Shown: piece by piece, positions 1-9,522 of the stretch
How the letters are laid out: each line of letters begins with the position of its first letter
Numbering within the stretch: the first letter of the stretch is position 1
NCBI GenBank assembly: GCA_026415695.1
Contig: JAOAGP010000095.1
Span: forward strand, 1 to 34,469
Direction of reading: 5' to 3'
Source: Thermodesulfovibrionales bacterium
GTDB taxonomy: Bacteria; Nitrospirota; Thermodesulfovibrionia; Thermodesulfovibrionales; Dissulfurispiraceae
DNA length: 34,469 nt
The notes under the pieces: model-generated
Database searches by the model: none
Told to the model about the DNA's origin: nothing
What the model saw: only the letters and a program-made list of their open reading frames with translations
Made by a program: the position numbers and the translations under genes

Positions 1-83
1 ATATTAGCAACATATTTCCCATACATCCTGAAGGCAATAAAAAAGATTACAAAAGAGATTATCGCAACCAAGAGCGTATTCAT
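1..83 (-). CDS. cstA: Carbon starvation protein CstA-like, N-terminal fragment
   Basis: Reading leftward from the ATG at 81-83 gives 27 residues starting MNTLLVAIISF, with one hydrophobic segment followed by FRMYGKYVAN. This resembles the YRFYGxYIAN signature early in CstA, a multi-pass inner-membrane peptide/pyruvate transporter. An in-frame stop lies three codons upstream, so the start cannot be much earlier, but no good Shine-Dalgarno is visible. The rest of the gene is beyond the left edge. A plus-strand open frame also covers 1-102 (33 codons); it has no recognisable motif and is less likely. The call rests on a short fragment. Confidence 0.58.
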   Translation of the reverse strand, partial: MNTLLVAIISFVIFFIAFRMYGKYVAN

Positions 84-170
84 AAGGCATCATTTTAAAT
101 GAAAACAAAGGCATTTGCAAAATATAATTTTGGGCTCATTGTTCTATACCTTACACAATTTAACATTTTA

Positions 171-199
171 TTGAATTTAGGCTGTTTTTGTTTTATCAT
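171..199 (+). promoter_or_regulatory. Putative sigma70-type promoter for gmd
   Basis: TTGAAT at 171-176, a 17-base spacer, then TATCAT at 194-199. The -10 box is identical to that of the mraZ promoter at 10970-10975. Initiation would be near 206, giving a leader of about 100 bases before the gmd GTG. A weaker alternative is TTGCAA at 208-213 with TATTAG at 232-237. Rest of the 84-308 gap: AT-rich, no gene seen. Confidence 0.42.
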
Positions 200-296
200 T
201 GTATCCATTGCAATTTGTTACTTTTCAGTGTTATTAGTGTAAAACTCTAAACAAAAGGTGTTTTTGTTATATGCAAATACCATTTCAAATAAACAG

Positions 297-303
297 AAGG
301 AGG
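297..303 (+). promoter_or_regulatory. Ribosome binding site that sets the gmd start at GTG 309
   Basis: AAGGAGG lies five bases before the GTG at 309-311. The in-frame codon at 258 is a non-ATG start with no comparable site, and it would add 17 residues of unconserved sequence before the Rossmann fold. Confidence 0.8.
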
Positions 304-308
304 ATACG

Positions 309-1487
309 GTGCTGAAAAAAAAGGCATTGATTACTGGAATAACTGGTCAGGACGGGGCATACTTGGCTGAGTATCTACTATCACTGGGCTATGAGGTTCA
401 TGGTATAAAGAGGAGGTCTTCCCTCTTTAACACTGAAAGGATTGACCATCTTTATAAAGACCCTCATGAGGATAAAACCGATTTTTTCCTGCACTATGGT
501 GACCTCACCGATAGTCTCAACATCACAAGGCTGATACAAAAGATTCAGCCTGATGAAATATACAACCTCGGGGCACAATCCCATGTTGCTGTTAGCTTTG
601 AACAACCTGAATATACCGCAAATGTAGATGGATTAGGCATTTTGAGGATACTTGAGGCAGTAAGACTTCTTGGGCTTAAGGATAAAATAAGGATATACCA
701 AGCCTCTACATCTGAGCTTTTTGGTGGTATTAAGACATACCCACAGGATGAGACAACTGGGTTTTATCCTAAAAGTCCTTATGGTGTGGCAAAACTTTAT
801 GCCTATTGGATAACAGTAAACTACAGAGAAGCATATGGTATTTATGCTTGTAACGGGATACTTTTTAACCATGAATCACCTATAAGGGGTGAGACATTTG
901 TATCAAGAAAGATTACAAGAGGGGTATCAAGGATTATTTTAGGTCTTGATAAATGCATCTTTTTGGGAAACCTCAATGCAAAAAGGGATTGGGGACATGC
1001 TAAAGACTATGTTAAAGGTATGCACCTGATACTTCAACAACCTGAACCTGATGATTATGTTCTTGCAACTGGTGTTTCAATATCGGTGAGGGATTTTGTT
1101 AAGACGGCATTTAAAGAATATGGAATAGACATAGTGTTTGTTGGTAGAGGAGTAGATGAGTGTGGAATTGTTGAAAACATAGATGATGACAAGATTTTAG
1201 GTCTATTAAACCAAGTAAAGATAAAGGAATACCAAAGAATAATTGATAATGTTAAAAAAATAAAAGGGGAAAGGGTTGTAGCGGTTGATACTAAATACTT
1301 CAGACCATCAGAGGTAGATATGCTTGTAGGTAATCCCTCAAAGGCTATGACCAAACTTGGCTGGAAACCAACATATACAATAAATGACCTAATCAAAGAG
1401 ATGGTCAGAGGAGATTTAGCAAGGAGCTACAGAGACTTTGTCCTAAAAAAGAGCGGGTTTGATATAGTCAGTAGTTGTGAACTTTAG
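309..1487 (+). CDS. gmd: GDP-mannose 4,6-dehydratase
   Basis: It converts GDP-D-mannose to GDP-4-keto-6-deoxy-D-mannose, the precursor of GDP-fucose, GDP-rhamnose and similar surface sugars; it is cytoplasmic and NADP-dependent. The extended-SDR features are clear: the nucleotide loop GITGQDG at residues 10-16, the STSELFGG active-site segment at 133-140, the catalytic pair Tyr158/Lys162 in SPYGVAK, and the C-terminal YFRPSEVD substrate segment near 330. The protein is 392 residues, somewhat longer than typical family members, because of a lysine- and isoleucine-rich insertion at about 290-320. The GTG start follows a strong Shine-Dalgarno. The gene stands alone, without its usual fcl/rmd partner in view, and converges on rho with only three bases between the stop codons. 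Confidence 0.93.
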   Translation: MLKKKALITGITGQDGAYLAEYLLSLGYEVHGIKRRSSLFNTERIDHLYKDPHEDKTDFFLHYGDLTDSLNITRLIQKIQPDEIYNLGAQSHVAVSFEQPEYTANVDGLGILRILEAVRLLGLKDKIRIYQASTSELFGGIKTYPQDETTGFYPKSPYGVAKLYAYWITVNYREAYGIYACNGILFNHESPIRGETFVSRKITRGVSRIILGLDKCIFLGNLNAKRDWGHAKDYVKGMHLILQQPEPDDYVLATGVSISVRDFVKTAFKEYGIDIVFVGRGVDECGIVENIDDDKILGLLNQVKIKEYQRIIDNVKKIKGERVVAVDTKYFRPSEVDMLVGNPSKAMTKLGWKPTYTINDLIKEMVRGDLARSYRDFVLKKSGFDIVSSCEL

Positions 1488-1490
1488 GTC

Positions 1491-2750
1491 TTACTTGTTC
1501 ATCATCTCAAGAAACTCCTTGTTGTTTCTTGAGGCTTTAAGTTTGCTTAACAGAAACTCCATGCTTTCAACCGTGCTCAAGGGGTTTAACACCTTTCTTA
1601 ATATCCACATCTTGTTAAGCACATCCTGTGCAACAAGGAGTTCCTCCTTTCTCGTACCAGATGCATTTATATCTATAGTCGGGAATATCCTCTTATCAAC
1701 CAACTTCCTATCTAAATGAAGTTCCATGTTACCTGTGCCCTTAAACTCTTCAAATATCACATCATCCATCCTACTACCTGTATCAATAAGTGCAGTGGCT
1801 ATGATAGTGAGACTCCCTCCCTCTTCTATGTTTCTTGCAGTTCCAAAGAATCTCTTTGGTCTCTGAAGGGCATTTGCCTCTAAGCCACCAGACAACACCT
1901 TCCCGCTTGTAGGGGTAATTGCATTATATGCCCTTGCAAGCCTCGTTAGACTATCTAACAAGATAACCACATCCCTGCCCACCTCAACAAGTCTCTTTGC
2001 CCTCTCTATAACCATCTCTGACACCTGACAATGTCTCTGTGGAGGTTCATCAAAGGTTGAACTAATTATCTCTGCACTGCTTACCTGTCTTTTCCAGTCA
2101 GTAACCTCCTCTGGTCTTTCATCAATGAGTAATATTATCAGGTTTATATCCTTGTGGTTTGTCCTTATTGCCTTTGCGATTGACTGAAGCAACATCGTCT
2201 TACCAGTCCTTGGTGCTGCAACAATCAAACCCCTTTGCCCCATACCTATTGGGGCTATTAGGTCCATCACCCTCATTGAATAGTCTTCATTGTATTCTAA
2301 CTGTATCTTCCTTGTTGGATAATAAGGAGTGAGGTTGTCAAATAAAGGTCTATTGCTATTAGCCTCTGGTGAGGCATTGTTGATACTTTCAACCTTCAAA
2401 AGAGCAAAATATCTCTCTGTCTCCTTTGGTGGTCTAATCTGTCCTGATATAAAATCACCCGTCCTTAATGAAAACCTCCTTATCTGTGATGGTGATACAT
2501 AAATGTCATCTGGTGATGGTAAATAACTATAATCAAGAGACCTCAAAAAGCCAAAACCATCAGGAAGTATCTCCAACACCCCTGCACCATACACATTTCC
2601 AATCTTTTCAGACTGTGCCTGCAAGATGCTGAAGATGATATCTTGTTTTCTCATGCCTGTAGCACCATCTACATTTAATTCCTTTGCAAGATTGGTCAGT
2701 TCCTCAATAGACATAGATTTTAGTTCAGAAATTGAAATATAATTTTCCAT
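1491..2750 (-). CDS. rho: Transcription termination factor Rho
   Basis: Hexameric RNA-dependent ATPase/helicase that ends transcription of untranslated RNA. The N-terminal helical Rho_N domain (residues about 5-45) precedes the cold-shock-like RNA-binding domain ([15 protein letters not shown], about 57-71). The ATPase core carries a P-loop ending APRTGKT near 179-185 and a Walker B-type ILLDSLTR. Starting at the ATG at 2750, seven bases after an AGAGGG Shine-Dalgarno, gives 419 residues, the usual length. An ATG eight codons upstream has no better site. It probably has its own promoter at 2902-2930 and a leader of about 145 bases. Few convincing intrinsic terminators were seen in the window, consistent with Rho-dependent ends being important here. 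Confidence 0.97.
   Translation of the reverse strand: MENYISISELKSMSIEELTNLAKELNVDGATGMRKQDIIFSILQAQSEKIGNVYGAGVLEILPDGFGFLRSLDYSYLPSPDDIYVSPSQIRRFSLRTGDFISGQIRPPKETERYFALLKVESINNASPEANSNRPLFDNLTPYYPTRKIQLEYNEDYSMRVMDLIAPIGMGQRGLIVAAPRTGKTMLLQSIAKAIRTNHKDINLIILLIDERPEEVTDWKRQVSSAEIISSTFDEPPQRHCQVSEMVIERAKRLVEVGRDVVILLDSLTRLARAYNAITPTSGKVLSGGLEANALQRPKRFFGTARNIEEGGSLTIIATALIDTGSRMDDVIFEEFKGTGNMELHLDRKLVDKRIFPTIDINASGTRKEELLVAQDVLNKMWILRKVLNPLSTVESMEFLLSKLKASRNNKEFLEMMNK
1506..1533. repeat. Perfect 10-bp inverted repeat at the gmd/rho convergence
   Basis: CTCAAGAAAC (1506-1515), an 8-base loop, and GTTTCTTGAG (1524-1533) form a perfect stem. It starts 19 bases after the gmd stop and lies inside the last codons of rho on the other strand. 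It could form a hairpin at the gmd transcript's 3' end. It lacks a long U-run, so it is not a textbook intrinsic terminator. Confidence 0.5.
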
Positions 2751-3086
2751 CTTTTTCCCTCTTAATGTTTGCATAATTTGATTAAATGCTCTTTGATAAT
2801 CACTAAAAAGAAATAAATTTCTTTAAACTAAAACGGATTGTTGGTTATCTCTTAAACCCCTCTAAACATGATGTTGGTGGGTATAAACAGGATACATATT
2901 TAAAATACAGAAAGTTTTTATATTTGTCAAGTGTAATCCATAAAAAAGTGTAACAGATAAAAGAAACATTTAGCATGTTTAAAAAAAATAATTCTTTGTT
3001 GCTCATCTTTCATCCCTTAAATACACCTTTTATTCCATCTGACAATTTTTTTACATTATGTCTATAAATGACATAGCACTTTGAGT
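2751..3086. other. Intergenic region between pth and rho
   Basis: AT-rich and without a credible gene. It holds the rho promoter at 2902-2930 and the rho leader. In the leader, 2807-2824 forms an 8-bp A/T-rich inverted repeat with a 2-base loop. A small 6-bp inverted repeat lies at 2964-2980 and another at about 3057-3075. Neither is followed by a T-run on the minus strand, so no clear intrinsic terminator for pth was found. Confidence 0.6.
2902..2930 (-). promoter_or_regulatory. Putative sigma70-type promoter for rho
   Basis: Read leftward, a perfect TTGACA (2925-2930), a 17-base spacer and TATTTT (2902-2907). The -35 match and the spacing are ideal and the -10 keeps the key TAxxxT bases. 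It would give rho a leader of roughly 145 nucleotides. Confidence 0.6.
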
Positions 3087-3665
3087 TTATCTGTCCTTAT
3101 CTACAACCCTTTTTCTGTTAAACCTATTCATTGCCTTATCTACACCATTTATGATTATCTCTTTTATTGCCAATTCCGCATCTATCAAGGAGTTATCTAT
3201 AATCTCAATCTCCTCTTTATTAAATCTTGACAACACATACTCATCAACAGGGATTGAGACATCCCTGCCAATACCAATCTTTAGCCTTATGAATTGATTT
3301 GATGACAACTCATTTATGATAGACTCAATACCCCTGTGTCCACCCGAACTGCCTTGTTTTTTTATCTTGATTACACCAACATCTAAATCAATATCGTCTT
3401 GGCAGACTATGATATTTGATTTGTCGATTGAATACTTACTAACAATCTCTTTTACTGCTACACCGCTTCTATTCATATATGTAAGTGGTTTAAGAAGGAG
3501 GATGTCGTTGCCATCTATCTTACATCCCCCTATTTGATATCTGTCTCTGTGCTGAAATGCTACTGATTCGGACTGTGCTAATCTATCAACAAGTATAAAG
3601 CCTATATTGTGCCTTGTTTGGGCGTATTTAATGCCCGGATTACCTAATCCAACTACAAGCCACAA
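3087..3665 (-). CDS. pth: Peptidyl-tRNA hydrolase
   Basis: It cleaves peptidyl-tRNA released from stalled ribosomes and recycles the tRNA. The N-terminal GLGNPG motif (residues 6-11), catalytic His19 in TRHNIGF, Asn65 in TYMNRSG and Asp90 in CQDDIDL match the family; 192 residues is normal. The segment usually written GGHNG reads GGHRG here, so the Asn equivalent to E. coli Asn114 is Arg. The start is TTG at 3663-3665, directly abutting the rplY TAG stop, which implies translational coupling; a GAGAG sequence seven bases upstream is a modest binding site. It is the last gene of the tRNA-Gln/prs/rplY/pth run, an order common in bacteria. Confidence 0.95.
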   Translation of the reverse strand: MWLVVGLGNPGIKYAQTRHNIGFILVDRLAQSESVAFQHRDRYQIGGCKIDGNDILLLKPLTYMNRSGVAVKEIVSKYSIDKSNIIVCQDDIDLDVGVIKIKKQGSSGGHRGIESIINELSSNQFIRLKIGIGRDVSIPVDEYVLSRFNKEEIEIIDNSLIDAELAIKEIIINGVDKAMNRFNRKRVVDKDR

Positions 3666-4316
3666 CTATTTGCTCTCTTCTGCCTCTTGTTTCTTGCCCT
3701 TCTTTATTACCTCTGGCTCAACTACCTCTTGGGTTTCTATAGCCTCTGTAGGTGCCTCTTCTTTGATAGATGTTACAGTTGCTATAACCTCTTCCTTGTC
3801 TGTTAAAACCTTAATACCCTCGCCAAGATTTAAATCTCCTACATGTATGGATTGATTTAGTCTCAATTTTGAGACATCCACATCAATATGACCGGGTATC
3901 TTATCAGGAAGGCACTGTATCTCAATCTCCCTTAAACCATACTGCAGGATGCCACCATCCTGTTTTACCCCGATAGGCTCTCCCTTGATGATTACATGGA
4001 CTGATACTATGATCTCTTCGGTTGCAAGTATCTCTTGGAAATCGGCATGTAGTAAGGTATTATTTATTGGGTCTGTTTGATAATCCTTGAGAATTGCCTG
4101 TTTTGTAATGTTGTTTGGAAAGTTTAAGTCAACAATGACCTGTTCACCTGCAGTCTTTGTGATAAAGACGGCTAACTCTTTAGTGGGTATCTGTATCGGT
4201 TGGGAATTGCCTGCCCTGTAAACTACTGCTGGGATAAAACCACTTCTCCTTAAACTCCGGGCTACACCCTTACCCGATTTGCTTCTTTCAACGACATTTA
4301 ATGCTACTTTTTCCAT
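3666..4316 (-). CDS. rplY: Large ribosomal subunit protein bL25, CTC/TL5-type
   Basis: Binds 5S rRNA in the large subunit. The N-terminal L25 domain (about residues 1-95, with the RSLRRSGFIPAVVY segment near 22-35) is followed by the beta-rich TL5 C-terminal domain (about 98-185). A charged tail rich in Glu and Lys closes the protein. The two-domain form is the long CTC type rather than the short E. coli type. Two adjacent ATGs are available. The second (4316) lies four bases from the AAGGAGG Shine-Dalgarno and the first (4319) only one, so the second is preferred; it gives 216 residues. It lies between prs and pth, which fits co-expression of translation functions. Confidence 0.95.
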   Translation of the reverse strand: MEKVALNVVERSKSGKGVARSLRRSGFIPAVVYRAGNSQPIQIPTKELAVFITKTAGEQVIVDLNFPNNITKQAILKDYQTDPINNTLLHADFQEILATEEIIVSVHVIIKGEPIGVKQDGGILQYGLREIEIQCLPDKIPGHIDVDVSKLRLNQSIHVGDLNLGEGIKVLTDKEEVIATVTSIKEEAPTEAIETQEVVEPEVIKKGKKQEAEESK

Positions 4317-4333
4317 CATTCCTCCTTGATAAT

Positions 4334-5275
4334 TTATACAAACAGTGAACTTATAGTAGTCTCTTCATGTATCCTCTTGATTGCTTCAGCAAGAAGTGGG
4401 GCAATGCTTAATACCTTTAACTTGCTGCACCTTGCCGTCTTTTCTGACATAGGGATAGTGTCTGTAACCACTACTTCCTCTAATAACGAGTTGTTTATTC
4501 TATCAATTGCAGGACCTGATAAGACTCCATGTGTACATGCTGCATATACCTTAATTGCACCATTGTCAAAAAGCGCCTGTGCAGCCTGTGTAGTAGTGCC
4601 TGCGGTATCAATCATATCATCAAGGATAATTGCCTCTTTATCTTTGACATCGCCTATTACATGCATTACCTTTGACACATTTGCTGCCTCTCTACGCTTA
4701 TCAACTATGGCTAACGACGCCCCTAATCTCTTTGCAAAATCCCTTGCCCTTTCAACACCACCAGCATCAGGTGATACAATGACAGTGTTTTTGTCGCACT
4801 TGTTTTTAAAGTAATCCCTCAAAACAGGGGCTGCATAAAGGTGATCAACTGGGATGTTGAAGAATCCCTGAATCTGTCCTGCATGTAAATCAATGGTTAA
4901 TACCCTGTTGGTTCCAGCAGCTGTTAGTAAGTCTGCCACAAGTTTAGAGGATATAGGAACACGGGGTTGCACCTTTCTATCCTGACGGGCATAACCGTAA
5001 TATGGTATCACTGCAGTTATTCGTCTTGCGGATGCCCTCTTTAGAGCATCAATGATAAGCAACAGCTCCATGAGGTTGTCATTTACAGGTTTGCATGTTG
5101 GTTGTATTACAAAGACATCAGCCCCCCTTATATTTTCATTAATCTGAACCATTATCTCACCATCACCAAATGTAGTTACCATTGAGTCAAGAAGGGGGAT
5201 GTTAAGGTGTTCACTGACCTTACATGCAAGATCAGGATTTGCATTACCAGTGAGTATCTTTAGATCATTGGGCAT
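4334..5275 (-). CDS. prs: Ribose-phosphate pyrophosphokinase (PRPP synthetase)
   Basis: Makes 5-phosphoribosyl-1-pyrophosphate from ribose-5-phosphate and ATP for purine, pyrimidine, His, Trp and NAD synthesis. The catalytic flexible loop YARQDRK is at residues 95-101, the metal-binding region [11 protein letters not shown] at 129-139, and the PRPP loop [10 protein letters not shown] at 218-227. At 313 residues it is the usual class I length. AGGAGA five bases before the ATG is a good binding site. No promoter is seen in the 22 bases between it and tRNA-Gln, so it is probably transcribed together with the tRNA. Confidence 0.97.
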   Translation of the reverse strand: MPNDLKILTGNANPDLACKVSEHLNIPLLDSMVTTFGDGEIMVQINENIRGADVFVIQPTCKPVNDNLMELLLIIDALKRASARRITAVIPYYGYARQDRKVQPRVPISSKLVADLLTAAGTNRVLTIDLHAGQIQGFFNIPVDHLYAAPVLRDYFKNKCDKNTVIVSPDAGGVERARDFAKRLGASLAIVDKRREAANVSKVMHVIGDVKDKEAIILDDMIDTAGTTTQAAQALFDNGAIKVYAACTHGVLSGPAIDRINNSLLEEVVVTDTIPMSEKTARCSKLKVLSIAPLLAEAIKRIHEETTISSLFV

Positions 5276-5297
5276 TGTAGTCTCCTATTCTGAAAGA

Positions 5298-5369
5298 CTG
5301 GGGCGCCAGGATTCGAACCTGGGAATGGCAGATCCAAAATCTGCTGACTTTCCGCTTGTCGACGCCCCA
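5298..5369 (-). tRNA. tRNA-Gln (anticodon TTG)
   Basis: The minus strand folds into a full cloverleaf. The acceptor stem TGGGGCG/CGCCCCA has seven pairs, the D arm is GAC/GTC, and the anticodon stem GCAGA/TCTGC encloses the loop TTTTGGA with anticodon TTG (reads CAA). The T arm is CCAGG-TTCGAAT-CCTGG. The discriminator base is G, usual for Gln. CCA is not encoded. It lies just upstream of prs in the same direction. Confidence 0.96.
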
Positions 5370-5387
5370 AATATTTTTGAAGCAAAT

Positions 5388-5416
5388 ATAATAGCATATT
5401 TTTGTATTTAAGGCAA
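5388..5416 (-). promoter_or_regulatory. Putative promoter for tRNA-Gln and prs-rplY-pth
   Basis: Leftward TTGCCT (5411-5416), exactly 17 bases, then TATTAT (5388-5393). The -10 box ends 18 bases before the mature tRNA. The -35 box lies directly against the stop codon of the upstream Nudix gene. Confidence 0.65.
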
Positions 5417-5419
5417 AAT

Positions 5420-5926
5420 TTAGGTAAGACTTATATGATGTGTGTATTTTTCAAATTCAGTAATAAAGTTTGGGCTAAAAATACCTGTTTTGATATTTGC
5501 TCTAATGTCATCTAAATTCCAAAATCTCAACTCATCAATCTCCTCAATGTTATACCTAAAAGGTCCATTGTGTTTTAGCAGATATGTATAGACAAGTTCA
5601 CTCTCGTATTCGTTTGAATGTATGTAGGAGTATAAATAGTCCAACCTTTCGGGTATTACACCTATTTCTTCTTCGGTCTCTCTTATCAAGGCTGACTCTA
5701 TTGATTCACCAATATCAACATGCCCACCTACAGAGGTATCCCACAATCCTGCAGCAACATCCTTATTTAATGATCTTTTTTGTAAGAGCAATTCCCCTGC
5801 ATCATTTACAACGATGACATGCACAACCTTATGCAAAAGGGAAGGATTACCATGGATTTCATCTCTATAAGCCCTACCAATTGTTTTACCATCTGTGTCA
5901 ACAATCTCAAGTATCTCTGTCTTCAT
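5420..5926 (-). CDS. Nudix hydrolase (YfcD/IDI-like)
   Basis: It hydrolyses a nucleoside diphosphate linked to another group; the substrate cannot be read from sequence. The Nudix box Gx5Ex7REUxEExGU is complete from Gly68 to Val90, with Glu74, Arg82, Glu83, Glu86 and Glu87 in place. The N-terminal strand with KVVHVIVVN and the whole-protein layout (168 residues) resemble the isopentenyl-diphosphate-isomerase-like Nudix group. Its ATG overlaps the dnaJ stop by four bases, so it is translationally coupled to the heat-shock operon, which hints at a stress or housecleaning role. Confidence 0.88.
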   Translation of the reverse strand: MKTEILEIVDTDGKTIGRAYRDEIHGNPSLLHKVVHVIVVNDAGELLLQKRSLNKDVAAGLWDTSVGGHVDIGESIESALIRETEEEIGVIPERLDYLYSYIHSNEYESELVYTYLLKHNGPFRYNIEEIDELRFWNLDDIRANIKTGIFSPNFITEFEKYTHHISLT

Positions 5927-7017
5927 GATGAAAATAGATCCTTTATTTTACTCGTGAATCCTTTACCACCTGGTATCTCCTCTCCTGATATTTTTGCAAA
6001 TTCCTGTAGTAGTTCCTTTTGTCTTTGGGTGAGTTTTTTAGGGACCTCTATATAAACCGATACGATTTGATCCCCTCTTTGAAATGTCCCAATCTTAGGG
6101 ATGCCTTTACCCTTTAGCTTAAATGTAGCCCCTGATGATGTGCCTGCTGGTATCTTAAGGGTATGCTCACCGTTGAGTGTGGGTATGTTTATCTCGCCTC
6201 CAAATACTGCCTTTGGAAATGAAATAGGGACCTCGCAATATACATCTATTCCTTGTCTCTTGAATTTATCATGTTCTTTGACATAGATGATTACATAGAG
6301 GTCACCCGGAGGTCCACCATAATCTCCAGAATCTCCTACTCCAGTTATCTTTAATCTTGAATTGTTATCAACACCGGCAGGCACCTTCACATTCAATTCT
6401 TTGTAAACCCTTACTTTCTTTGAGCCATTACACTGTTTACAGGGATTTGTGATGATAGTCCCACTACCATAACACTTTGAACAAGTCTTAGATACACTGA
6501 AGAATCCCTGTTGAAACCTGATATTGCCGGTTCCTTTACACTGTGGACACTTCACAGGTGATGTGCCGGGTTCCGAGCCAGTGCCATGACATTCAGTGCA
6601 GTCTTGCCATCTCGGGATAGTAATACGCTTTTCAGTTCCAAATGCTGCCTCCTCAAGTGTAATAGTTAGATCGTATCTAAGGTCTGCACCTCTTGTAGGT
6701 TTAGGTCCTCTTGAGCTAAATCCACCAAAGAAGTCCTCAAAAATATCCTCAAAGATGGTTGTAAAGGTTGTGCCTGCACCAAACCCACCCTGTCCATTGA
6801 AACCATCAACGGTCCCAAATCTGTCGTAATGGTTTCGTTTATCAGGGTCAGAAAGGCAGGAGTATGCCTCGTTTATCTCCTTGAATTTTTCCTCAGCCTC
6901 TTTATCACCCTGATTCCTGTCAGGGTGATATTTGAGGGCGAGTTGACGGAATGCCTTTTTTATCTCTTCTTGAGAGGCATTCCTGTCAACCCCTAATGTA
7001 GCGTAATAATCCTTCAT
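5923..7017 (-). CDS. dnaJ: Chaperone DnaJ (Hsp40)
   Basis: Co-chaperone that delivers substrates to DnaK and stimulates its ATPase. The J domain (1-70) has HPD at 31-33; a Gly/Phe-rich linker (about 70-105) follows. The zinc region has four CxxC pairs starting at Cys140, Cys157, Cys179 and Cys193. The fourth repeat reads CKQCNGSK, with Lys where the motif's last Gly usually stands. The C-terminal substrate and dimerisation domains complete 364 residues, near the usual length. It lies ten bases after dnaK and overlaps the next Nudix gene by four bases. Confidence 0.97.
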   Translation of the reverse strand: MKDYYATLGVDRNASQEEIKKAFRQLALKYHPDRNQGDKEAEEKFKEINEAYSCLSDPDKRNHYDRFGTVDGFNGQGGFGAGTTFTTIFEDIFEDFFGGFSSRGPKPTRGADLRYDLTITLEEAAFGTEKRITIPRWQDCTECHGTGSEPGTSPVKCPQCKGTGNIRFQQGFFSVSKTCSKCYGSGTIITNPCKQCNGSKKVRVYKELNVKVPAGVDNNSRLKITGVGDSGDYGGPPGDLYVIIYVKEHDKFKRQGIDVYCEVPISFPKAVFGGEINIPTLNGEHTLKIPAGTSSGATFKLKGKGIPKIGTFQRGDQIVSVYIEVPKKLTQRQKELLQEFAKISGEEIPGGKGFTSKIKDLFSS

Positions 7018-7027
7018 CGTTTATCTT

Positions 7028-8935
7028 TTACTTCTTTCCTTTGTCAACATCCTCAAATTCAGCCTCAACCACATCCTCTTCCTGTTTCTTTTTCTGTGAT
7101 GCCTGCTCTCCTGTTGTTCCAGTAGCACCAGCCCCTTTATACATATGTTCAGCAAGTTTATGTGAAGCCTTTGTGAGTTCCTCAATAGCAGATTTTATCT
7201 CACTTGCACTGTTGCTCTGCTCCTTTGCCTTTTTACACTTTTCAAGTGCTGCAGTTATCTCTGCCTTGTCTGCATCGGATATCTTGCTGCCATGTTCTGA
7301 CAGGGATTTTTCCACAGTATATATCAATGTGTCAGCGTTGTTTTTCGCCTCTGCTAACTCCCTCTTTGCCTTATCTTCTGATGCGTGTAATTCGGCTTCC
7401 TTCATCATCTTCTTTATCTCCTCTTCTGTAAGACCACTTGAAGCTGTTATCTTTATTGATTGTTCCTTGCCAGTGCCAAGGTCTTTAGCAGATACATGTA
7501 AGATACCATTTGCATCAATGTCAAAGGTAACCTCAATCTGTGGTATTCCACGAGGTGCGGGCGGTATTCCTACAAGTTCAAATACACCAAGCAACTTGTT
7601 ATCTGCTGCCATCTCCCTTTCACCTTGATGCACCTTGATTGTTACAGCAGGCTGATTGTCTGATGCAGTGGAGAATATCTGTGATTTTTTAGTAGGTATA
7701 GTAGTATTCCTCTCTATAATCTTTGTGAAGATACCACCCAATGTCTCTATTCCTAATGAAAGTGGGGTTACATCAAGCAAAAGCACTTCTTTTATATCTC
7801 CCTTAAGCACTGCAGCCTGTATAGCAGCACCCATAGCAACTACTTCATCAGGATTGACAGTCTTGTTAGGTTCCTTACCAAAGTAGTTTTGCACAACCTG
7901 TTGGACACGAGGAGACCTTGTCTGCCCACCTACTAATATGACCTCATCAATCTCTTTTGCGGACAGTCCTGCATCCTTGAGAGCCTTATTACAAGGATCA
8001 ATCGTCTTTTCAACAAGGTCTTCAGTGAGTTGTTCTAATCTTGCCCTTGTGAGTTTTATTAACATGTGTTTCGGACCTGATGCATCAGCGGTTATAAAAG
8101 GAAGATTTATCTCTGTCTCCATAGCAGTTGAAAGTTCAATCTTTGCCCTTTCTGCAGCCTCCTTCAGTCTCTGAAGAGCCATCTTGTCCTTTTTGAGGTC
8201 AATACCTTGCTCTTTTTTGAACTCCTCAACAAGCATGTCAATAATCCTTAAATCAAAATCATCACCACCTAAGTATGTATCACCATTTGTTGCCTTGACC
8301 TCTATGACTCCTTCTCCAATCTCAAGTATGGAGACATCAAATGTGCCACCTCCAAGGTCATAGACTGCGACCTTTTCCTCCTTCTTTTTGTCAAGTCCGT
8401 AACAAAGTGCAGCCGCAGTTGGTTCATTTATTATCCTCAAGACATTAAGACCTGCAATACGGCCTGCATCCTTTGTAGCCTGTCTTTGACTATCATCAAA
8501 GTATGCGGGAACCGTTATAACTGCATCAGTAACAGGCTCCCCTAAATAATCCTCCGCCGCCTGTTTTAGTTTCTGAAGTATCATGGCTGATATCTCTGGT
8601 GGAGAATACCTCTTACCCCTAATCTCTACATGTGCATCGTTGTTGTCAGCAGGGACTATTTTATATGGTAACCTCTTCTTTGCATGCTCAACCTCTTGAG
8701 AATCATACTTTCTACCCATCAATCTTTTTATGCTAAATATCGTATTTTCAGGGTTTGTGATTGCCTGTCTTTTTGCAATCTGACCAACAAGTCTTTCCCC
8801 TTTTTCTGTAATCGCAACTACTGAAGGGGTTGTCCTACTACCTTCTTGATTGGGTATAACGACAGGGTCACCCCCAATTACAACTGCTACTACTGAGTTT
8901 GTTGTTCCTAAATCAATTCCTATTGCCTTTCCCAT
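7028..8935 (-). CDS. dnaK: Chaperone DnaK (Hsp70)
   Basis: ATP-dependent chaperone of the cytoplasm. The nucleotide-binding domain shows GIDLGTTNS at residues 5-13, the [12 protein letters not shown] segment, [11 protein letters not shown] and [10 protein letters not shown]. The [10 protein letters not shown] motif and the interdomain linker [12 protein letters not shown] follow. The substrate domain and helical lid run to an acidic/lysine end ([12 protein letters not shown]). At 635 residues it is full length. The ATG lies seven bases after GGAGG. It is the third gene of the CIRCE-controlled operon. Confidence 0.98.
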   Translation of the reverse strand: MGKAIGIDLGTTNSVVAVVIGGDPVVIPNQEGSRTTPSVVAITEKGERLVGQIAKRQAITNPENTIFSIKRLMGRKYDSQEVEHAKKRLPYKIVPADNNDAHVEIRGKRYSPPEISAMILQKLKQAAEDYLGEPVTDAVITVPAYFDDSQRQATKDAGRIAGLNVLRIINEPTAAALCYGLDKKKEEKVAVYDLGGGTFDVSILEIGEGVIEVKATNGDTYLGGDDFDLRIIDMLVEEFKKEQGIDLKKDKMALQRLKEAAERAKIELSTAMETEINLPFITADASGPKHMLIKLTRARLEQLTEDLVEKTIDPCNKALKDAGLSAKEIDEVILVGGQTRSPRVQQVVQNYFGKEPNKTVNPDEVVAMGAAIQAAVLKGDIKEVLLLDVTPLSLGIETLGGIFTKIIERNTTIPTKKSQIFSTASDNQPAVTIKVHQGEREMAADNKLLGVFELVGIPPAPRGIPQIEVTFDIDANGILHVSAKDLGTGKEQSIKITASSGLTEEEIKKMMKEAELHASEDKAKRELAEAKNNADTLIYTVEKSLSEHGSKISDADKAEITAALEKCKKAKEQSNSASEIKSAIEELTKASHKLAEHMYKGAGATGTTGEQASQKKKQEEDVVEAEFEDVDKGKK

Positions 8936-8952
8936 ATTATTTCCTCCTTGAA

Positions 8953-9501
8953 TTATTTATCAGTCTTTTTAGATACTACCACTAAAGAAGGTCTGATGAC
9001 CTTGTCCTTAAGAATATAGCCTTTTCTAAATTCTTCAACTACTGTATTTTCTGCAATGTCATCTCTTTCAACCTGACTCATTGCATGGTGCAATGTTGGA
9101 TCAAACGGTTTATCCTTTGCTTGTATGGGTGATACACCAAATTTCTCAAGGGTTCTGTATATCTCTCGCAGTGTGTTTTCTACCCCTTGTCTTAACGCAT
9201 TTACCCCTTCATTTTGTGCCTCAAGGCTATGTTTTATAGCCATCTCTATGCTATCAACTATTGGTAAGATTTCATAAATCAGGGCTTCATTGCTATATTT
9301 AATCAATTCTTCCCTGTCTTTTTGGGTTTTCCTCTTGTAGTTTTCAAACTCTGCATAGAGACGAAGATACTTTTCCTTCACCTCCTCAATCTCTTTTTGT
9401 AGTCTTAAAATATTGTCTTGGTCCTCAGATGTATTATTACCATTAGTGCCTATTACATCTATATCCTCCGAGGTCTCAATCTCCTTTTTTTCTTCTTGCA
9501 T
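8953..9501 (-). CDS. grpE: Nucleotide exchange factor GrpE
   Basis: Releases ADP from DnaK. An acidic N-terminal tail (1-30) is followed by a long coiled coil with the family segment [14 protein letters not shown] and then a beta domain with the [11 protein letters not shown] signature and a C-terminal [18 protein letters not shown] stretch. At 182 residues the length is typical. A GGAGGG site stands seven bases before the ATG. It sits between hrcA and dnaK. Confidence 0.96.
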   Translation of the reverse strand: MQEEKKEIETSEDIDVIGTNGNNTSEDQDNILRLQKEIEEVKEKYLRLYAEFENYKRKTQKDREELIKYSNEALIYEILPIVDSIEMAIKHSLEAQNEGVNALRQGVENTLREIYRTLEKFGVSPIQAKDKPFDPTLHHAMSQVERDDIAENTVVEEFRKGYILKDKVIRPSLVVVSKKTDK

Positions 9502-9522
9502 CTATATTCCCTCCATCAAGAT

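Noticed and set aside
1-102. 33-codon plus-strand open frame at the left edge
   Set aside because: No motif, and the opposite strand gives a start, a hydrophobic helix and a CstA-like signature over the same bases.
2964-2988. Hairpin AAACAT/ATGTTT followed by eight A residues after pth
   Set aside because: On the minus strand, where pth is read, the T-run comes before the hairpin rather than after, so it is not an intrinsic terminator for that strand.
4326-4814. 162-codon plus-strand open frame opposite prs
   Set aside because: Antisense shadow of prs; no motif and no plausible start signal.
7041-7628. 195-codon plus-strand open frame opposite dnaK
   Set aside because: It is a mirror frame of a highly conserved gene, rich in Ser, Ala and Phe as expected from antisense reading, with no binding site.
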